Shown one piece after another: positions 43,537 to 52,901 of a stretch of DNA of 64,000 bases (its first letter is position 1; each line of letters begins with the position of its first letter). The stretch is from Cupriavidus pauculus (lineage in GTDB: Bacteria; Pseudomonadota; Gammaproteobacteria; Burkholderiales; Burkholderiaceae). The DNA lies in assembly GCF_022179805.1 (NCBI RefSeq), contig NZ_BPUO01000002.1, forward strand, positions 1-64,000, in the 5' to 3' direction. The translations under genes were made by a program, and so were the position numbers. Below the pieces are notes generated by a model, which was given only the letters and a program-made list of their open reading frames with translations, had not been told where the DNA came from and made no database searches.

Positions 43537-44183
43537 TGTCGGATTCCTTTCGGTGTCAGCGCACGCTGCAGGGCCTGCAGCGCGACGTCGGCCACGATGG
43601 CCAGCAGGCTCACGAGGACAGCACCCACTGCCAGCTTGCTCATATTGCTCTGGCTGATCGCCTGCAGGATCAGCACGCCCAGGCCACCGGCGCCGATGAT
43701 GGCCGCGATGGTGGCCACGCCGATGTTCATGACCACTGCCGTACGCACGCCGCCCAGGATCACGGGCACGGCCAGCGGCAGGTCCACCAGCCGCATGCGC
43801 TGCCACGTGGTCATGCCGATGCCGCGCCCTGCTTCCTGGATGCCCGGGTCGACGTTGACCAGCGCGGTGTACGTATTGCGCATGATCGGCAGCAGCGAGT
43901 ACAGGAACACCGCGGTCACGGCCGGCACGTAGCCCAGCGCGTGGCCAAAGCGCGCGAAGATCGGGATCATCAGCCCGAACAGCGCGATGGAGGGCAGCGT
44001 CAGCACCACGGTGGCTAGCGCCAGCAGCGGCGTGGCCAGGAAGCGGTGGCGCGTGATCAGGATGCCCAGCGGCACGCCGATGACGATGGCCAGCCCGACG
44101 GCGGAGCCCACCAGCGCAAGGTGCTCGCCAGTCAGCCGCAACAGCGTGGGCCAGCTATGGTGAAGGTAAGTCAGCAGATCCAT
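43533..44183 (-). CDS. Osmolyte ABC transporter permease (OpuCB/OsmW type)
   Basis: 216-residue permease with five or six membrane segments and the EAA-loop stretch QEAGRGIGMTTWQRMRLVDLPLA. It overlaps the ATPase gene by four bases and follows the binding protein by ten. Confidence 0.92.
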   Translation of the reverse strand: MDLLTYLHHSWPTLLRLTGEHLALVGSAVGLAIVIGVPLGILITRHRFLATPLLALATVVLTLPSIALFGLMIPIFARFGHALGYVPAVTAVFLYSLLPIMRNTYTALVNVDPGIQEAGRGIGMTTWQRMRLVDLPLAVPVILGGVRTAVVMNIGVATIAAIIGAGGLGVLILQAISQSNMSKLAVGAVLVSLLAIVADVALQALQRALTPKGIRQ

Positions 44184-44193
44184 GCGGGGCTCC

Positions 44194-45135
44194 TCAAAGC
44201 AGGCCGTGGGCGCGCAGGAAGTCGCCGGCCACCTTGTCCACGGGCTGCTGGTCGATGTCGACCTTGTAGTTCATGTCGGTCATGGCGGCGTTGTCGAGCT
44301 GGGCCGCCAGCGCGTTGAGCAGGCCCTCCAGTTCCGGATGGGCGTCGAGCACGGCGCGACGCACCACGGGCACCGCGTTGTACGGCGGGAAGTAGTGCAG
44401 GTCGTCCTCCAGCAGCACGAGGTCGAAGCCCTTGACGCGGCCATCGGTCGTGTAGACCAGGCCCAGGTCCACCTGGTTGTTCTTGAGCGCGGTGTAGACC
44501 AGGCCCGGATCGAGCTGGATCACGTCCTTGCGCGTGAACGGCAGCTTGTACGCGGCCTTCAGCGGCTCCAGGCCGTCGGGGCGCGCGGCGAACTCCATGT
44601 CCACGGCCAGCGGGTGCTTCTTGTCCTCGCCTTCGGCGCGCATCTTCTCGGCGTAGGCCGACAGCGTGCGGATATCGCCGGCACGCTCCTTCGGCATGGC
44701 GAACGCGTAGGTATTGTTGACCCGCGACGGTTCAAGCCAGACCAGTCCGCGCGCGGCGTCGAGTTCCTTCACGCGCTTGTAGCTTTCCGGGCCGTCGAGC
44801 TTTTCCTCGACCTTGTTGAACACGATCAGCGCGGTGCCGGTGTAGTCCCACACCACGTCCAGCTGGTTCGATTCCATCGCCTGGCGCATCAGCGTGCTGC
44901 CCAGGCCCGACGTCAGCGTGGCGTCGACACCCTTGGCCTTCAGGTATTGCGTCGTCATCGACGACAGGATCAGTTGTTCGGTGAAGTTCTTGCCGCCCAC
45001 GCGCACGGGGCCGCCGCCTTCTTGCGCACGCGCCGGAGCCGAGCTCAACAGCAGCGCGGCCAGCACGGCGCCCACGGCGGCAAACAGCCAGAACGCACGG
45101 CCTTCCACCAGACGATTCACGGATTTCAGTTTCAT
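44194..45135 (-). CDS. Osmolyte ABC transporter substrate-binding protein (OpuCC/OsmF type)
   Basis: 313-residue periplasmic protein. Signal peptide ends at about residue 37 (ARA/QE). The mature part opens VRVGGKNFTEQLILS, diagnostic of the OpuAC/YehZ family of glycine betaine, choline or related binders, and has VVWDYTGTALIVFN. Lies between two permease genes, as in OsmU operons. Confidence 0.92.
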   Translation of the reverse strand: MKLKSVNRLVEGRAFWLFAAVGAVLAALLLSSAPARAQEGGGPVRVGGKNFTEQLILSSMTTQYLKAKGVDATLTSGLGSTLMRQAMESNQLDVVWDYTGTALIVFNKVEEKLDGPESYKRVKELDAARGLVWLEPSRVNNTYAFAMPKERAGDIRTLSAYAEKMRAEGEDKKHPLAVDMEFAARPDGLEPLKAAYKLPFTRKDVIQLDPGLVYTALKNNQVDLGLVYTTDGRVKGFDLVLLEDDLHYFPPYNAVPVVRRAVLDAHPELEGLLNALAAQLDNAAMTDMNYKVDIDQQPVDKVAGDFLRAHGLL

Positions 45136-45146
45136 ACGACCCCTCG

Positions 45147-45860
45147 TTACGCCAGCCCGCGGCGGCGCAGATAGACGTGGCCGGCGGTGGCGAACAGCGC
45201 GTCCAGCGTCAGGGCCAGCAGCGCGGTAGCGGCGGCGCCCAGCAGCAGCAACGGCTGGTTGTTCAGGTAGATGCCCGGGAAGATCAGTTCGCCCAGGCTG
45301 TTCGCGCCGATCAGGAACGACAGCGGCACGGTGCCCACGTTGATCACCAGGCTGATGCGCACACCCGCCAGGATCACGGGCAGCGCGTTCGGCAGTTCCA
45401 CGCGCACCAGGCGCTGGCACGGCGTCATGCCGATGCCGCGCGCCGCTTCCTTGAGCGCGGGCGACACGGTGCGCAGCCCTTCGTAGGTGTTGCGCACGAT
45501 CGGCAGCAGCGACGCCAGCCACAGCGCCAGGATGGCCGGACGCTCGCCGATGCCCAGCACGGCCAGCGCCAGGGCCAGCACCGCCAGCGACGGCACGGTG
45601 TTGCCGATGTTGAAGACCTGCATGAGCCGGTCGGCCCAGCGGTGCATGCACGGGCGGCTCAGCGCGATGCCGGCCGGCACGCCGGTCAGCAGCGCCATGG
45701 CCATCGAGATCGCCACCAGCCGCAGGTGGTCGGCCACGTCGTAGAGCAGTCGGTCGTGGTACTGGCGGATGACATCGACGCCGATCCACGCGACCAGGCC
45801 GGCCAGCGCGACGACAACGACGCCACCCCAGGCCATGGCCCGGATGGTTCGTTTGGACAT
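45147..45860 (-). CDS. Osmolyte ABC transporter permease (OpuCD/OsmY-type partner)
   Basis: 237-residue second permease, first gene of the operon. Hydrophobic N-terminus AWGGVVVVALAGLVAWIG, then the EAA loop KEAARGIGMTPCQRLVRVELPNA, closely similar to that of the downstream permease. GAGAGGGG lies just before the ATG at 45860. Four-gene order permease-receptor-permease-ATPase matches the OsmU (YehWXYZ) type. Confidence 0.92.
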   Translation of the reverse strand: MSKRTIRAMAWGGVVVVALAGLVAWIGVDVIRQYHDRLLYDVADHLRLVAISMAMALLTGVPAGIALSRPCMHRWADRLMQVFNIGNTVPSLAVLALALAVLGIGERPAILALWLASLLPIVRNTYEGLRTVSPALKEAARGIGMTPCQRLVRVELPNALPVILAGVRISLVINVGTVPLSFLIGANSLGELIFPGIYLNNQPLLLLGAAATALLALTLDALFATAGHVYLRRRGLA

Positions 45861-46538
45861 ATTTCCCCTCTCCAACCCCGGCCACGGCAACGATCGTGAA
45901 ATGCACGAATCGCCACATCCAGGATGCGGAAAACAAAGGGCCAGCGGAAATGTCGATGGGGGTGCCCGCCGGAACCCTGGTTCAGATTGTCTTGCCGCCA
46001 TGACCGGCACGATTGCCAGCGGACGGACTTTTGGGTGAGGCACCAGCGTGGAAGCTGGCGGATCACCCGGCTGATGGGATTCAGGCGTCAGCCCAAACCC
46101 GCGGGAGCAGCGCAACCCAAAGGAAATAGTCCGATGGAGTTGGCCAGTGGCGGCGACTTGATGTCGTGTTGGAACGCGCTTTCGGTATGGCGCCGCCGGT
46201 CAATCGGCCGTTGCCAGACAACGGATTGCGCGGATTCGGGGTGCAGGCCGACCCAGCGCAATTATTGGCAACGGATGACAAAGAGACCGCTATTATACAC
46301 AACTTCGTCGATCATGTCAGCCGGACCATTTCTATCCACGAAATAACGGCTTCCGATGGGAAATTTCGGGCAGATGCATCGTTGCGCAGATAGCCCAGAT
46401 ATCCTGCCAATCGTTCCACAGTCAGAACGATCTGTTGCCGGCTCAACCTCTACCGCTTTGGCGCCAAACCCTTAAATTGGCAGGGTAGCCACGGCGGCAC
46501 GAACAAGAGCTCGCAGCCGCCCCAACAGGAGATTTCTC
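45861..46538. other. 678-base intergenic region
   Basis: Separates the divergent osmolyte transporter and pirin genes. Short frames in it have no ribosome site or family features. About 46260-46400 is AT-richer and may hold the leftward transporter promoter. A 12-bp palindrome lies near the pirin promoter. Confidence 0.5.
46457..46477 (+). promoter_or_regulatory. Perfect palindrome and -10-like element upstream of pirin
   Basis: TTTGGCGCCAAA (46457-46468) is a perfect 12-bp palindrome directly before a -10-like TTAAAT (46472-46477). Confidence 0.4.
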
Positions 46539-47444
46539 ATGACCCGCATTTCCACCGTTCCGGCCACCGCCACGGAAACCGTGCAGCGCTCGCGCACCGT
46601 GGACCGTGTGGTGCGCGGCATTGCCACGTCCGACGGCGCCGGCGTCAAGCTGACGCGCGTGCTGACGCAGAACCTGCAGCGCCGGCTTGATCCGTTCCTG
46701 ATGCTCGACGCCTTTGGCACCGACAACAAGGACGATTACATCGGCGGCTTCCCAGATCACCCGCACCGGGGCTTCGAGACCATCACGTACATGCTGGCCG
46801 GGCGCATGCGCCATCGCGACAGCGCCGGCCACGAGGGCCTGCTGGAAAACGGCGGCGCCCAGTGGATGGTGGCCGGATCGGGCGTGGTGCATTCGGAATT
46901 GCCCGAACAGGAGGATGGCCGGATGGAAGGCTTCCAGCTCTGGCTGAACCTGCCGGCGGCCGACAAGATGGCCACGCCCTGGTATCGCGACATGCCGGCG
47001 GCCGACATTCCCACCGTGGCGCTGCCTTCGGGCGGCACGGTGCGCGTGCTGGCCGGCGCTTCGCACGGCGTGGCCGGCGCGGTCACGCGGCCGGTCACCG
47101 AGCCGCTGTACCTGGACGTCCATTTGCCGGCCGGCCAGTCGTTCACCCAGGCGCTGCCTGCCGGGCATAACGCCTTCGTGTACGTGTACCGGGGCACGGT
47201 AAAGGTGGGGGACGCGGTGCTGGAAGCCCAGCGCATGGGCGTGCTGGACAACGTGGGCCAGTCCGACGGCGTGATCGTCTCGGCCGACGAGGACGCCCGC
47301 TTCCTGCTGATCGCCGGACAGCCTCTGAACGAGCCCATCGCCCAGTACGGCCCGTTCGTGATGAACACGCAGGAACAGATCTACCAGACGCTGGCCGATT
47401 TCCGTGAAGGCCGTTTCGCGGCGATTCCAGCCAGTTCCGCCTGA
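46539..47444 (+). CDS. Pirin family protein
   Basis: 301-residue bicupin. The N-terminal cupin holds the metal motif: GGFPDHPHRGFETITYML and the later MVAGSGVVHSE give the His/His/His/Glu set (about residues 70-125). Bacterial pirins include quercetinase-like enzymes and metabolic regulators; role here unknown. AGGAG lies eight bases before the ATG. Single-gene unit. Confidence 0.92.
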   Translation: MTRISTVPATATETVQRSRTVDRVVRGIATSDGAGVKLTRVLTQNLQRRLDPFLMLDAFGTDNKDDYIGGFPDHPHRGFETITYMLAGRMRHRDSAGHEGLLENGGAQWMVAGSGVVHSELPEQEDGRMEGFQLWLNLPAADKMATPWYRDMPAADIPTVALPSGGTVRVLAGASHGVAGAVTRPVTEPLYLDVHLPAGQSFTQALPAGHNAFVYVYRGTVKVGDAVLEAQRMGVLDNVGQSDGVIVSADEDARFLLIAGQPLNEPIAQYGPFVMNTQEQIYQTLADFREGRFAAIPASSA

Positions 47445-47583
47445 CACACGTACTGACCAAGGTCAACCCTGACCGCCGCCCTGCCCTCGCCGGCAGCGCG
47501 GCGGTTTTTCTTTGGCAGTGTGGCCGGCACGCGACTTGCAACCTCCCGGTATCGGTTGTGGGGCACGGCTAGAGGGTCAGACT

Positions 47584-47614
47584 GGTCCGCCCGGACCCCA
47601 CGCACTTATATAAT
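47584..47614 (+). promoter_or_regulatory. Probable promoter of the BMP-type nucleoside importer
   Basis: TATAAT at 47609-47614, with the inverted repeat GGTCCG-CC-CGGACC (47584-47597) in the -35/spacer position. Distance to the proposed start codon is 85 bases. Confidence 0.4.
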
Positions 47615-47698
47615 CCACTCCAAATTCCGGACATCACGCTGTCATGATGATGACGACTTGCCGCGCGGCGATGCTGCGCCACGCACAGCCGTTGTCAC

Positions 47699-49309
47699 GT
47701 GCCTGAACAGAACGTTGCTGCCACAACAATTCGAGCCGCCTCAGTGACATTACAAACCCCATCCAGGCTGGCGCTTGCACACATCACCAAGCGCTATCCC
47801 GGCGTGACCGCCAACGACGACGTCAGCCTGAGCGTCGGCCCCGGCGAGATCCACGCCGTCCTTGGCGAAAACGGCGCCGGCAAGTCCACCCTGATGAAGA
47901 TCATCTTCGGCGCGGTTCGACCCGACGCCGGCGAGGTGCACTTCAATGGGGCGCCGGTTTCCATCGCCAGCCCGCACGACGCCCGCAACCTGGGCATCGC
48001 CATGGTCTTCCAGCATTTCTCGCTGTTCGACACGCTGACCGTGGCCGAGAACATCGCGCTGGGCCTGCCGCCCAAGGATGTCGGCAACATGAAGCAGCTG
48101 TCCGAGCGCATCCGCGCCACGGCCGAGCGCTATGGCTTGCCGCTGGAGCCGCAACGCCACGTGCATACGCTGTCAGTCGGCGAGCGCCAGCGCGTGGAGA
48201 TCGTGCGCGCGCTGCTGGCCAACCCGCAACTGCTGATCCTGGACGAACCCACCTCGGTGCTGACGCCACAGGCCGTGGAAACGCTGTTCGTCACGCTGCG
48301 CCAGCTGGCGGCCGAGGGCACCAGCATTCTCTATATCAGCCACAAGCTCGACGAAATCCGCGCGCTGTGCCACCGGGCCACTGTGATGCGCATGGGCCGG
48401 GTCACCGGCACCTGCGACCCGCGCCAGCAAAGCGCGGCCGAGCTGTCGCGCATGATGATCGGCGGCGAACCGCCGCGCGAGGCGCGCGTGACCACCGAAC
48501 GCGGGCCGGTGCTGCTGTCCGTGCGTGACCTGTCGATGCCGCGCGCGCACCAGTTCGCCACGGAATTGCAGCGCATCGCGCTGGACGTGCATGCCGGCGA
48601 GATCGTCGGCATCGCCGGCGTGTCGGGCAATGGCCAGCAGGAGCTGCTGGCGGCGTTGTCTGGCGAGGATGCCCGCGGCGGCGGCGCGGCCGTACACCTG
48701 GATGGCAAGCCCGTGGGCCGGCTCGACGCACGCGGCCGCCGCCGCGCGGGCCTGGCCTTCGTGCCCGAGGAACGGCTGGGCCGGGGCGCGGTGCCGGGCA
48801 TGAGCCTGGCATCGAACGTCTGGCTGTCGCACCAGACCGCACCGTATGTGCACGGCGGCATGGTGTCGCCGAAGGCCGCCGAGGGGCTGGCCGCCAGTAT
48901 CATCAACCGCTTCCGAGTCAAGGCCAGCGGCCCGATGGCGCTGGCGCGGAGCCTTTCGGGCGGCAACCTGCAGAAATTCATCGTGGGCCGCGAGATCGAG
49001 GCCGGCCCCAAGGTGCTGATCGTGGCGCAACCAACGTGGGGCGTGGATGTCGGCGCCGCCGCGCAGATCCACAACGAGATCCTGGCGCTCAAGGCCACCG
49101 GCTGCGCCATCCTGGTGGTATCGGAAGAACTCGACGAACTGTTCGCGATCTGCGACCGGCTTCATGTACTGGCCAAGGGCCACCTGTCGCCATCGATTCC
49201 GGTGGAGGTGGCCACGCGCGAGCAAGTCGGGCTGTGGATGAGCGGCCTCTGGGAAGGCGGACCGGCCAGCCAGCACGATCACGCCACGGAGAATTCCAGC
49301 CATGTCTAA
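47699..49309 (+). CDS. Nucleoside ABC transporter, double ATP-binding protein
   Basis: 536-residue fused ATPase of the sugar/nucleoside (MglA/NupA-like) type with two ATP-binding halves: the first with Walker A GENGAGKST, signature LSVGERQRVE and Walker B LLILDEPTSVL; the second degenerate, with LSGGNLQKFIVGRE. First gene of an importer operon with two permeases and a BmpA-type receptor. The start is uncertain: GTG at 47699 or an in-frame GTG at 47744. Confidence 0.92.
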   Translation: MPEQNVAATTIRAASVTLQTPSRLALAHITKRYPGVTANDDVSLSVGPGEIHAVLGENGAGKSTLMKIIFGAVRPDAGEVHFNGAPVSIASPHDARNLGIAMVFQHFSLFDTLTVAENIALGLPPKDVGNMKQLSERIRATAERYGLPLEPQRHVHTLSVGERQRVEIVRALLANPQLLILDEPTSVLTPQAVETLFVTLRQLAAEGTSILYISHKLDEIRALCHRATVMRMGRVTGTCDPRQQSAAELSRMMIGGEPPREARVTTERGPVLLSVRDLSMPRAHQFATELQRIALDVHAGEIVGIAGVSGNGQQELLAALSGEDARGGGAAVHLDGKPVGRLDARGRRRAGLAFVPEERLGRGAVPGMSLASNVWLSHQTAPYVHGGMVSPKAAEGLAASIINRFRVKASGPMALARSLSGGNLQKFIVGREIEAGPKVLIVAQPTWGVDVGAAAQIHNEILALKATGCAILVVSEELDELFAICDRLHVLAKGHLSPSIPVEVATREQVGLWMSGLWEGGPASQHDHATENSSHV

Positions 49310-50393
49310 CCTGTCTCCCGTGGTACTCGCGCCGCGCGGCGTGCCGTCGCGCCGGATGGCCTATGCCTCGCCGGTGTTCGCACTGGTCCTGACGCTGCTG
49401 TTCGGCGCCCTGCTGTTCGTGGCGTTGGGCAAGGATCCGGCGGCGGGCCTCAAGGTCTTTCTGTTCGATCCACTCAAGGACAAGCGCGCCATCGGCGAAG
49501 TCCTGCTCAAGACCGTGCCGCTGGTGCTGTGCGCGCTCGGGCTTTCGGTCTGCTATCGCGCCAACGTCTGGAACATCGGCGCCGACGGCCAGCTGATTGC
49601 CGGCGGCATCCTGGCCGGTGCCACCGTGCTCTGGTTCGATACCCCGGGCACCACCTGGAGCGGCCCGGCCGTGCTGGTGATGGCGTCGATCGCGGGCTGT
49701 ATCGGCGGCATGCTCTGGGCGTCGATCACCGCGCTGCTCAAGGACCGCTTCAACGCCAACGAGATCCTGGTGTCGCTGATGCTGACCTACATCGCCCAGC
49801 AGTTGCTGCTGTGGGTGGTCAACGGGCCGCTGAAGGACCCCAACGGGATGAACTTCCCGCAGTCGAAGGTGTTCTCGTCAATGTTCCTGCTGCCCAACCT
49901 GCTGCCGGGTTCGCGCCTGCACGTGGGCTTTGCCGTGATGCTGGTGCTGGTGGTGATCATGACGGTCTTCGTGTTCCGCAGCTTCGCGGGCTTCCGGCTG
50001 CAGGTAGGCGGCACGGCGCCGCTGGCCGCGCGCTACGCCGGCTTCTCGTCGCGCAGCGCGCTGTGGACGGCGCTGATGATCTCGGGCGCGTTCGCCGGCC
50101 TGGCGGGCGCCTTCGAGGTGACCGGCCCGATCGGCCAGTTGCTGCCGTCGATCTCGCCCGGCTATGGCTTTACCGCCATCATCGTCGCCTTCGTGGGCCG
50201 CCTGCATCCGGTGGGCGCCGTGTTCGGCGGCATCGTGATGTCGCTGTTCTATATCGGCGGCGAAATGGCGCAGTCGCGCCTGGGCATGCCGTCGGCACTG
50301 GGCTGGGTGTTCCAGGGCATGCTGCTGTTCTTCCTGCTGGCGTGCGACACGCTGATCGACAACCGCCTGCGCTGGCGCGCGCGTGCCGCCTGA
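49302..50393 (+). CDS. Nucleoside ABC transporter permease 1
   Basis: 363-residue permease (BPD_transp_2 family) with about ten membrane segments and the motif NVWNIGADGQLIAGG typical of nucleoside importer permeases. Its ATG lies within the last codons of the ATPase gene (8-base overlap). Confidence 0.93.
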   Translation: MSNLSPVVLAPRGVPSRRMAYASPVFALVLTLLFGALLFVALGKDPAAGLKVFLFDPLKDKRAIGEVLLKTVPLVLCALGLSVCYRANVWNIGADGQLIAGGILAGATVLWFDTPGTTWSGPAVLVMASIAGCIGGMLWASITALLKDRFNANEILVSLMLTYIAQQLLLWVVNGPLKDPNGMNFPQSKVFSSMFLLPNLLPGSRLHVGFAVMLVLVVIMTVFVFRSFAGFRLQVGGTAPLAARYAGFSSRSALWTALMISGAFAGLAGAFEVTGPIGQLLPSISPGYGFTAIIVAFVGRLHPVGAVFGGIVMSLFYIGGEMAQSRLGMPSALGWVFQGMLLFFLLACDTLIDNRLRWRARAA

Positions 50394-50413
50394 GCCCGGA
50401 GCCACACGACAAC

Positions 50414-51334
50414 ATGGAACAACTTGCTCCCCTGATCGCCACCGCGATCAACGCCGGCACCCCGCTGCTGCTGGCCGCGCTGGGCCTGCTGATCAACGAA
50501 CGCTCGGGCGTACTGAACCTGGGCGCCGAAGGCATGATGCTGGTGGCCGCCGCGTTCGGCTTCATGATCGGCTACCAGACGCAATCGCCGCTGCTGGGCT
50601 TCATCGCCGGCGCCGGCGCCGGCATGCTGATGGCCACGCTGTTCTCGTGGCTGGCGCTGGTGCTGGCCACCAACCAGGTAGCTACTGGCCTGGCGCTGTC
50701 GATCTTCGGCACCGGCCTGTCCGCGTTCATGGCGCAGCGCTTCGTGGGCCATGCCATGCCGGCCAAGGCCAGCGCGATTCCCGGCCTGGCCGACATCCCG
50801 TTTATCGGGCCGGCCTTCTTCCAGCATCACTGGATGGTCTACTTCAGCCTGCTGCTGTGTGCCGCCATCATGTGGTTCCTGTTCCGCACGCGCGCCGGCC
50901 TGACGCTGCGCGCCATCGGCGAGTCGCCTGAATCGGCGCATGCACTGGGCTACCCGGTGCGATGGATCCGCTTTGGCGCGCTGCTGTTCGGCGGCGCCTG
51001 CTGCGGGCTGGCCGGCGCGTATCTGTCGCTGGTGTACACCCCGATGTGGGTGGAAAACCTGGTGGCCGGGCGCGGCTGGATCGCGCTGGCGCTGACCACC
51101 TTTGCCACCTGGCGTCCGGGCCGCGTGCTGGTCGGCGCATGGCTGTTTGGCGGCGTGACGATCCTGCAGTTCTACCTGCAGGGCATTGGTGTATCGGTGC
51201 CGTCGCAATTCCTGTCGATGCTGCCGTATGCCGCCACCATCGTCGTGCTGGCCCTGATCTCGCGTAATCCGGCATGGATCCGCCTGAACATGCCCGCATC
51301 GCTGGGCAAGCCGTTCCGCCCGGGCAATGCCTGA
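50414..51334 (+). CDS. Nucleoside ABC transporter permease 2
   Basis: 306-residue partner permease with NERSGVLNLGAEGMMLVAA, the family signature. Starts 20 bases after permease 1. An upstream in-frame extension overlaps permease 1 and is not used. Confidence 0.93.
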   Translation: MEQLAPLIATAINAGTPLLLAALGLLINERSGVLNLGAEGMMLVAAAFGFMIGYQTQSPLLGFIAGAGAGMLMATLFSWLALVLATNQVATGLALSIFGTGLSAFMAQRFVGHAMPAKASAIPGLADIPFIGPAFFQHHWMVYFSLLLCAAIMWFLFRTRAGLTLRAIGESPESAHALGYPVRWIRFGALLFGGACCGLAGAYLSLVYTPMWVENLVAGRGWIALALTTFATWRPGRVLVGAWLFGGVTILQFYLQGIGVSVPSQFLSMLPYAATIVVLALISRNPAWIRLNMPASLGKPFRPGNA

Positions 51335-51433
51335 CCGTATCGAACTGCATTAAGAACGCATCACCGAAGCTTCAAAAACAAGAAAGCAGTATCCAGGCAA
51401 CATCACAAAGACGTCTTATCTAGGAGAGATCGA

Positions 51434-52576
51434 ATGATCGTGACACGCAGGACCACGCTGGCAGCCCTGGCCGCCACCGCCGTGCTGGCCCTGGCCGGCT
51501 GCGGCAAGAAGGAAGCCGAAAAGCCCGCCGAGACCGCTGCCCCGGCATCGGCCCCCACGGCCGCCGCAGCCGAGCCGCTGAAGGTAGCCTTTGTCTACAT
51601 CGGCCCGGTCGGCGACGCCGGCTGGACCTTTGCCCACGACGCGGGCCGCAAGGCCGTGGAAGCCAAGTTTGGCGACAAGGTGAAGACCACGTACGTCGAG
51701 AACGTGCCCGAGTCTGCCGCCGATGCCGAGCGCGTGTTCCGCGACCTGGCCAGCCAGGGCAACAAGCTGATCTTCGGCACCACGTTCGGCTACATGGAGT
51801 CGATGCTGAAGGTGGCCAAGGAATTCCCGGACGTCAAGTTCGAGCACGCCACCGGCTTCAAGACCGCCGACAACCTGGCCCAGTACGACGTGCGCACCTA
51901 TGAAGGCGCGTACCTCGCTGGCGTGGTGGCCGGCAAGATGAGCAAGAGCGGCAAGATGGGCGTGGTGGCATCGGTGCCGATTCCCGAGGTGATCCGCAAC
52001 ATCGACTCGTTCACGCTGGGCGCGCGCTCGGTCAACCCGAAGGCCACGGTCAAGGTGGTGTGGGTCAACAAGTGGTTCGATCCGGGCAAGGAACGCGAGG
52101 CTGCCACCACGCTGATCGGCCAGGGCGTGGACATGCTGATGCAGAACACCGACTCCGCCGCCGTGGTGCAGACCGCGCAGGAAAAAGGCGTGTACGCATT
52201 CGGCTGGGATAGCGACATGAGCCGCTTTGGCGAAAAGGCCCACCTGGCCGCGTCGGTCATCTCCTGGGGCGTCTACTACAACAAGGTCGTGGAAGACGTG
52301 CTGAACAACCAGTGGAAGAACAGCACCATCTGGTGGGGCCTCAAGGAAGGCATGATCGACCTGAAGGGCTTCAACGCCGTGGTGCCTGACGACGTCAAGA
52401 CGCTGGTCGAAGAGCGCAAGAAGGGCATCGCCGACGGCAGCGCCCCGATCTGGAAGGGTCCGATCAAGGACAACACCGGCAAGGAACAGGTTGCCGGCGG
52501 CGCCGTGGCCGACGACAACTTCCTGCATGGCGTGAAGTTCTATGTGGAAGGCGTGGAAGGGAACGTGCCGGGTTAA
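51434..52576 (+). CDS. BmpA/PnrA-type nucleoside-binding lipoprotein
   Basis: 380-residue receptor. Lipobox LAGC (Cys23 or so), an Ala/Pro/Glu linker, then the BMP fold with VAFVYIGPVGDAGWTFAHDAGR and NKLIFGTTFGYMES. In Treponema and others this family binds purine nucleosides. TAGGAGAG precedes the ATG. The operon carries no deaminase or phosphorylase gene, so the exact nucleoside is not indicated by context. Confidence 0.93.
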   Translation: MIVTRRTTLAALAATAVLALAGCGKKEAEKPAETAAPASAPTAAAAEPLKVAFVYIGPVGDAGWTFAHDAGRKAVEAKFGDKVKTTYVENVPESAADAERVFRDLASQGNKLIFGTTFGYMESMLKVAKEFPDVKFEHATGFKTADNLAQYDVRTYEGAYLAGVVAGKMSKSGKMGVVASVPIPEVIRNIDSFTLGARSVNPKATVKVVWVNKWFDPGKEREAATTLIGQGVDMLMQNTDSAAVVQTAQEKGVYAFGWDSDMSRFGEKAHLAASVISWGVYYNKVVEDVLNNQWKNSTIWWGLKEGMIDLKGFNAVVPDDVKTLVEERKKGIADGSAPIWKGPIKDNTGKEQVAGGAVADDNFLHGVKFYVEGVEGNVPG

Positions 52577-52611
52577 GTCGGCGCGGTAGAGCGGCTCTCC
52601 CGCCGCTCCAA

Positions 52612-52674
52612 GCTCCCCTCTCCCGCTGCTGTTTGGCTCCCCTCTCCCGCTGCTGTTTGGCTCCCCTCTCCCGC
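52612..52674. repeat. 24-bp tandem repeat, 2.6 copies
   Basis: Unit begins GCTCCCCTCTCCCGCTGCTG; exact copies at 52612-52635 and 52636-52659, and a 15-base partial at 52660-52674 that leads into a REP-like hairpin. Confidence 0.9.
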
Positions 52675-52689
52675 ATCGCGGGAGAGGGG
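52663..52689. repeat. REP-like hairpin, inverted partner of copy 2
   Basis: Perfect stem CCCCTCTCCCGC-ATC-GCGGGAGAGGGG. With the element at 52734-52790 it forms a divergent pair of similar hairpins after the importer operon. Confidence 0.75.
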
Positions 52690-52733
52690 TTGGGGGTGAG
52701 GGCGCAGCAGTTCAAAATGCGACCTGTCTCAGC

Positions 52734-52790
52734 TTGAACCGCACAGCCCTCACCCCCGCCCCTCTCCCGGAGGGAGAGGGGAGAAAACCA
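52734..52790. repeat. REP-like intergenic repeat, copy 2
   Basis: Near-identical to 36-93, with the 10-bp stem at 52759-52768 and 52772-52781. The region 52577-52901 is otherwise without genes. Confidence 0.8.
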
Positions 52791-52901
52791 AAGGAGAGGG
52801 GAAACCATCGCAAGGAAGCAAAACGGGGAACTTGAATCTCCCTCCACCGGCCCAAGCTATTCGTTCATGCATTGCTGAACGTGTGACCAAGGAGGCCCAT
52901 C

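Noticed and set aside
45130..45140. TTCATACGAC, a nine-of-ten match to the uronate operator motif
   Set aside because: It overlaps the start codon of the osmolyte-binding protein inside an operon, not a promoter. It is a reminder that single matches can be chance.
46166..46393. 75-codon frame between the osmolyte transporter and pirin
   Set aside because: No ribosome site, no recognisable features, and it covers the AT-rich likely promoter.
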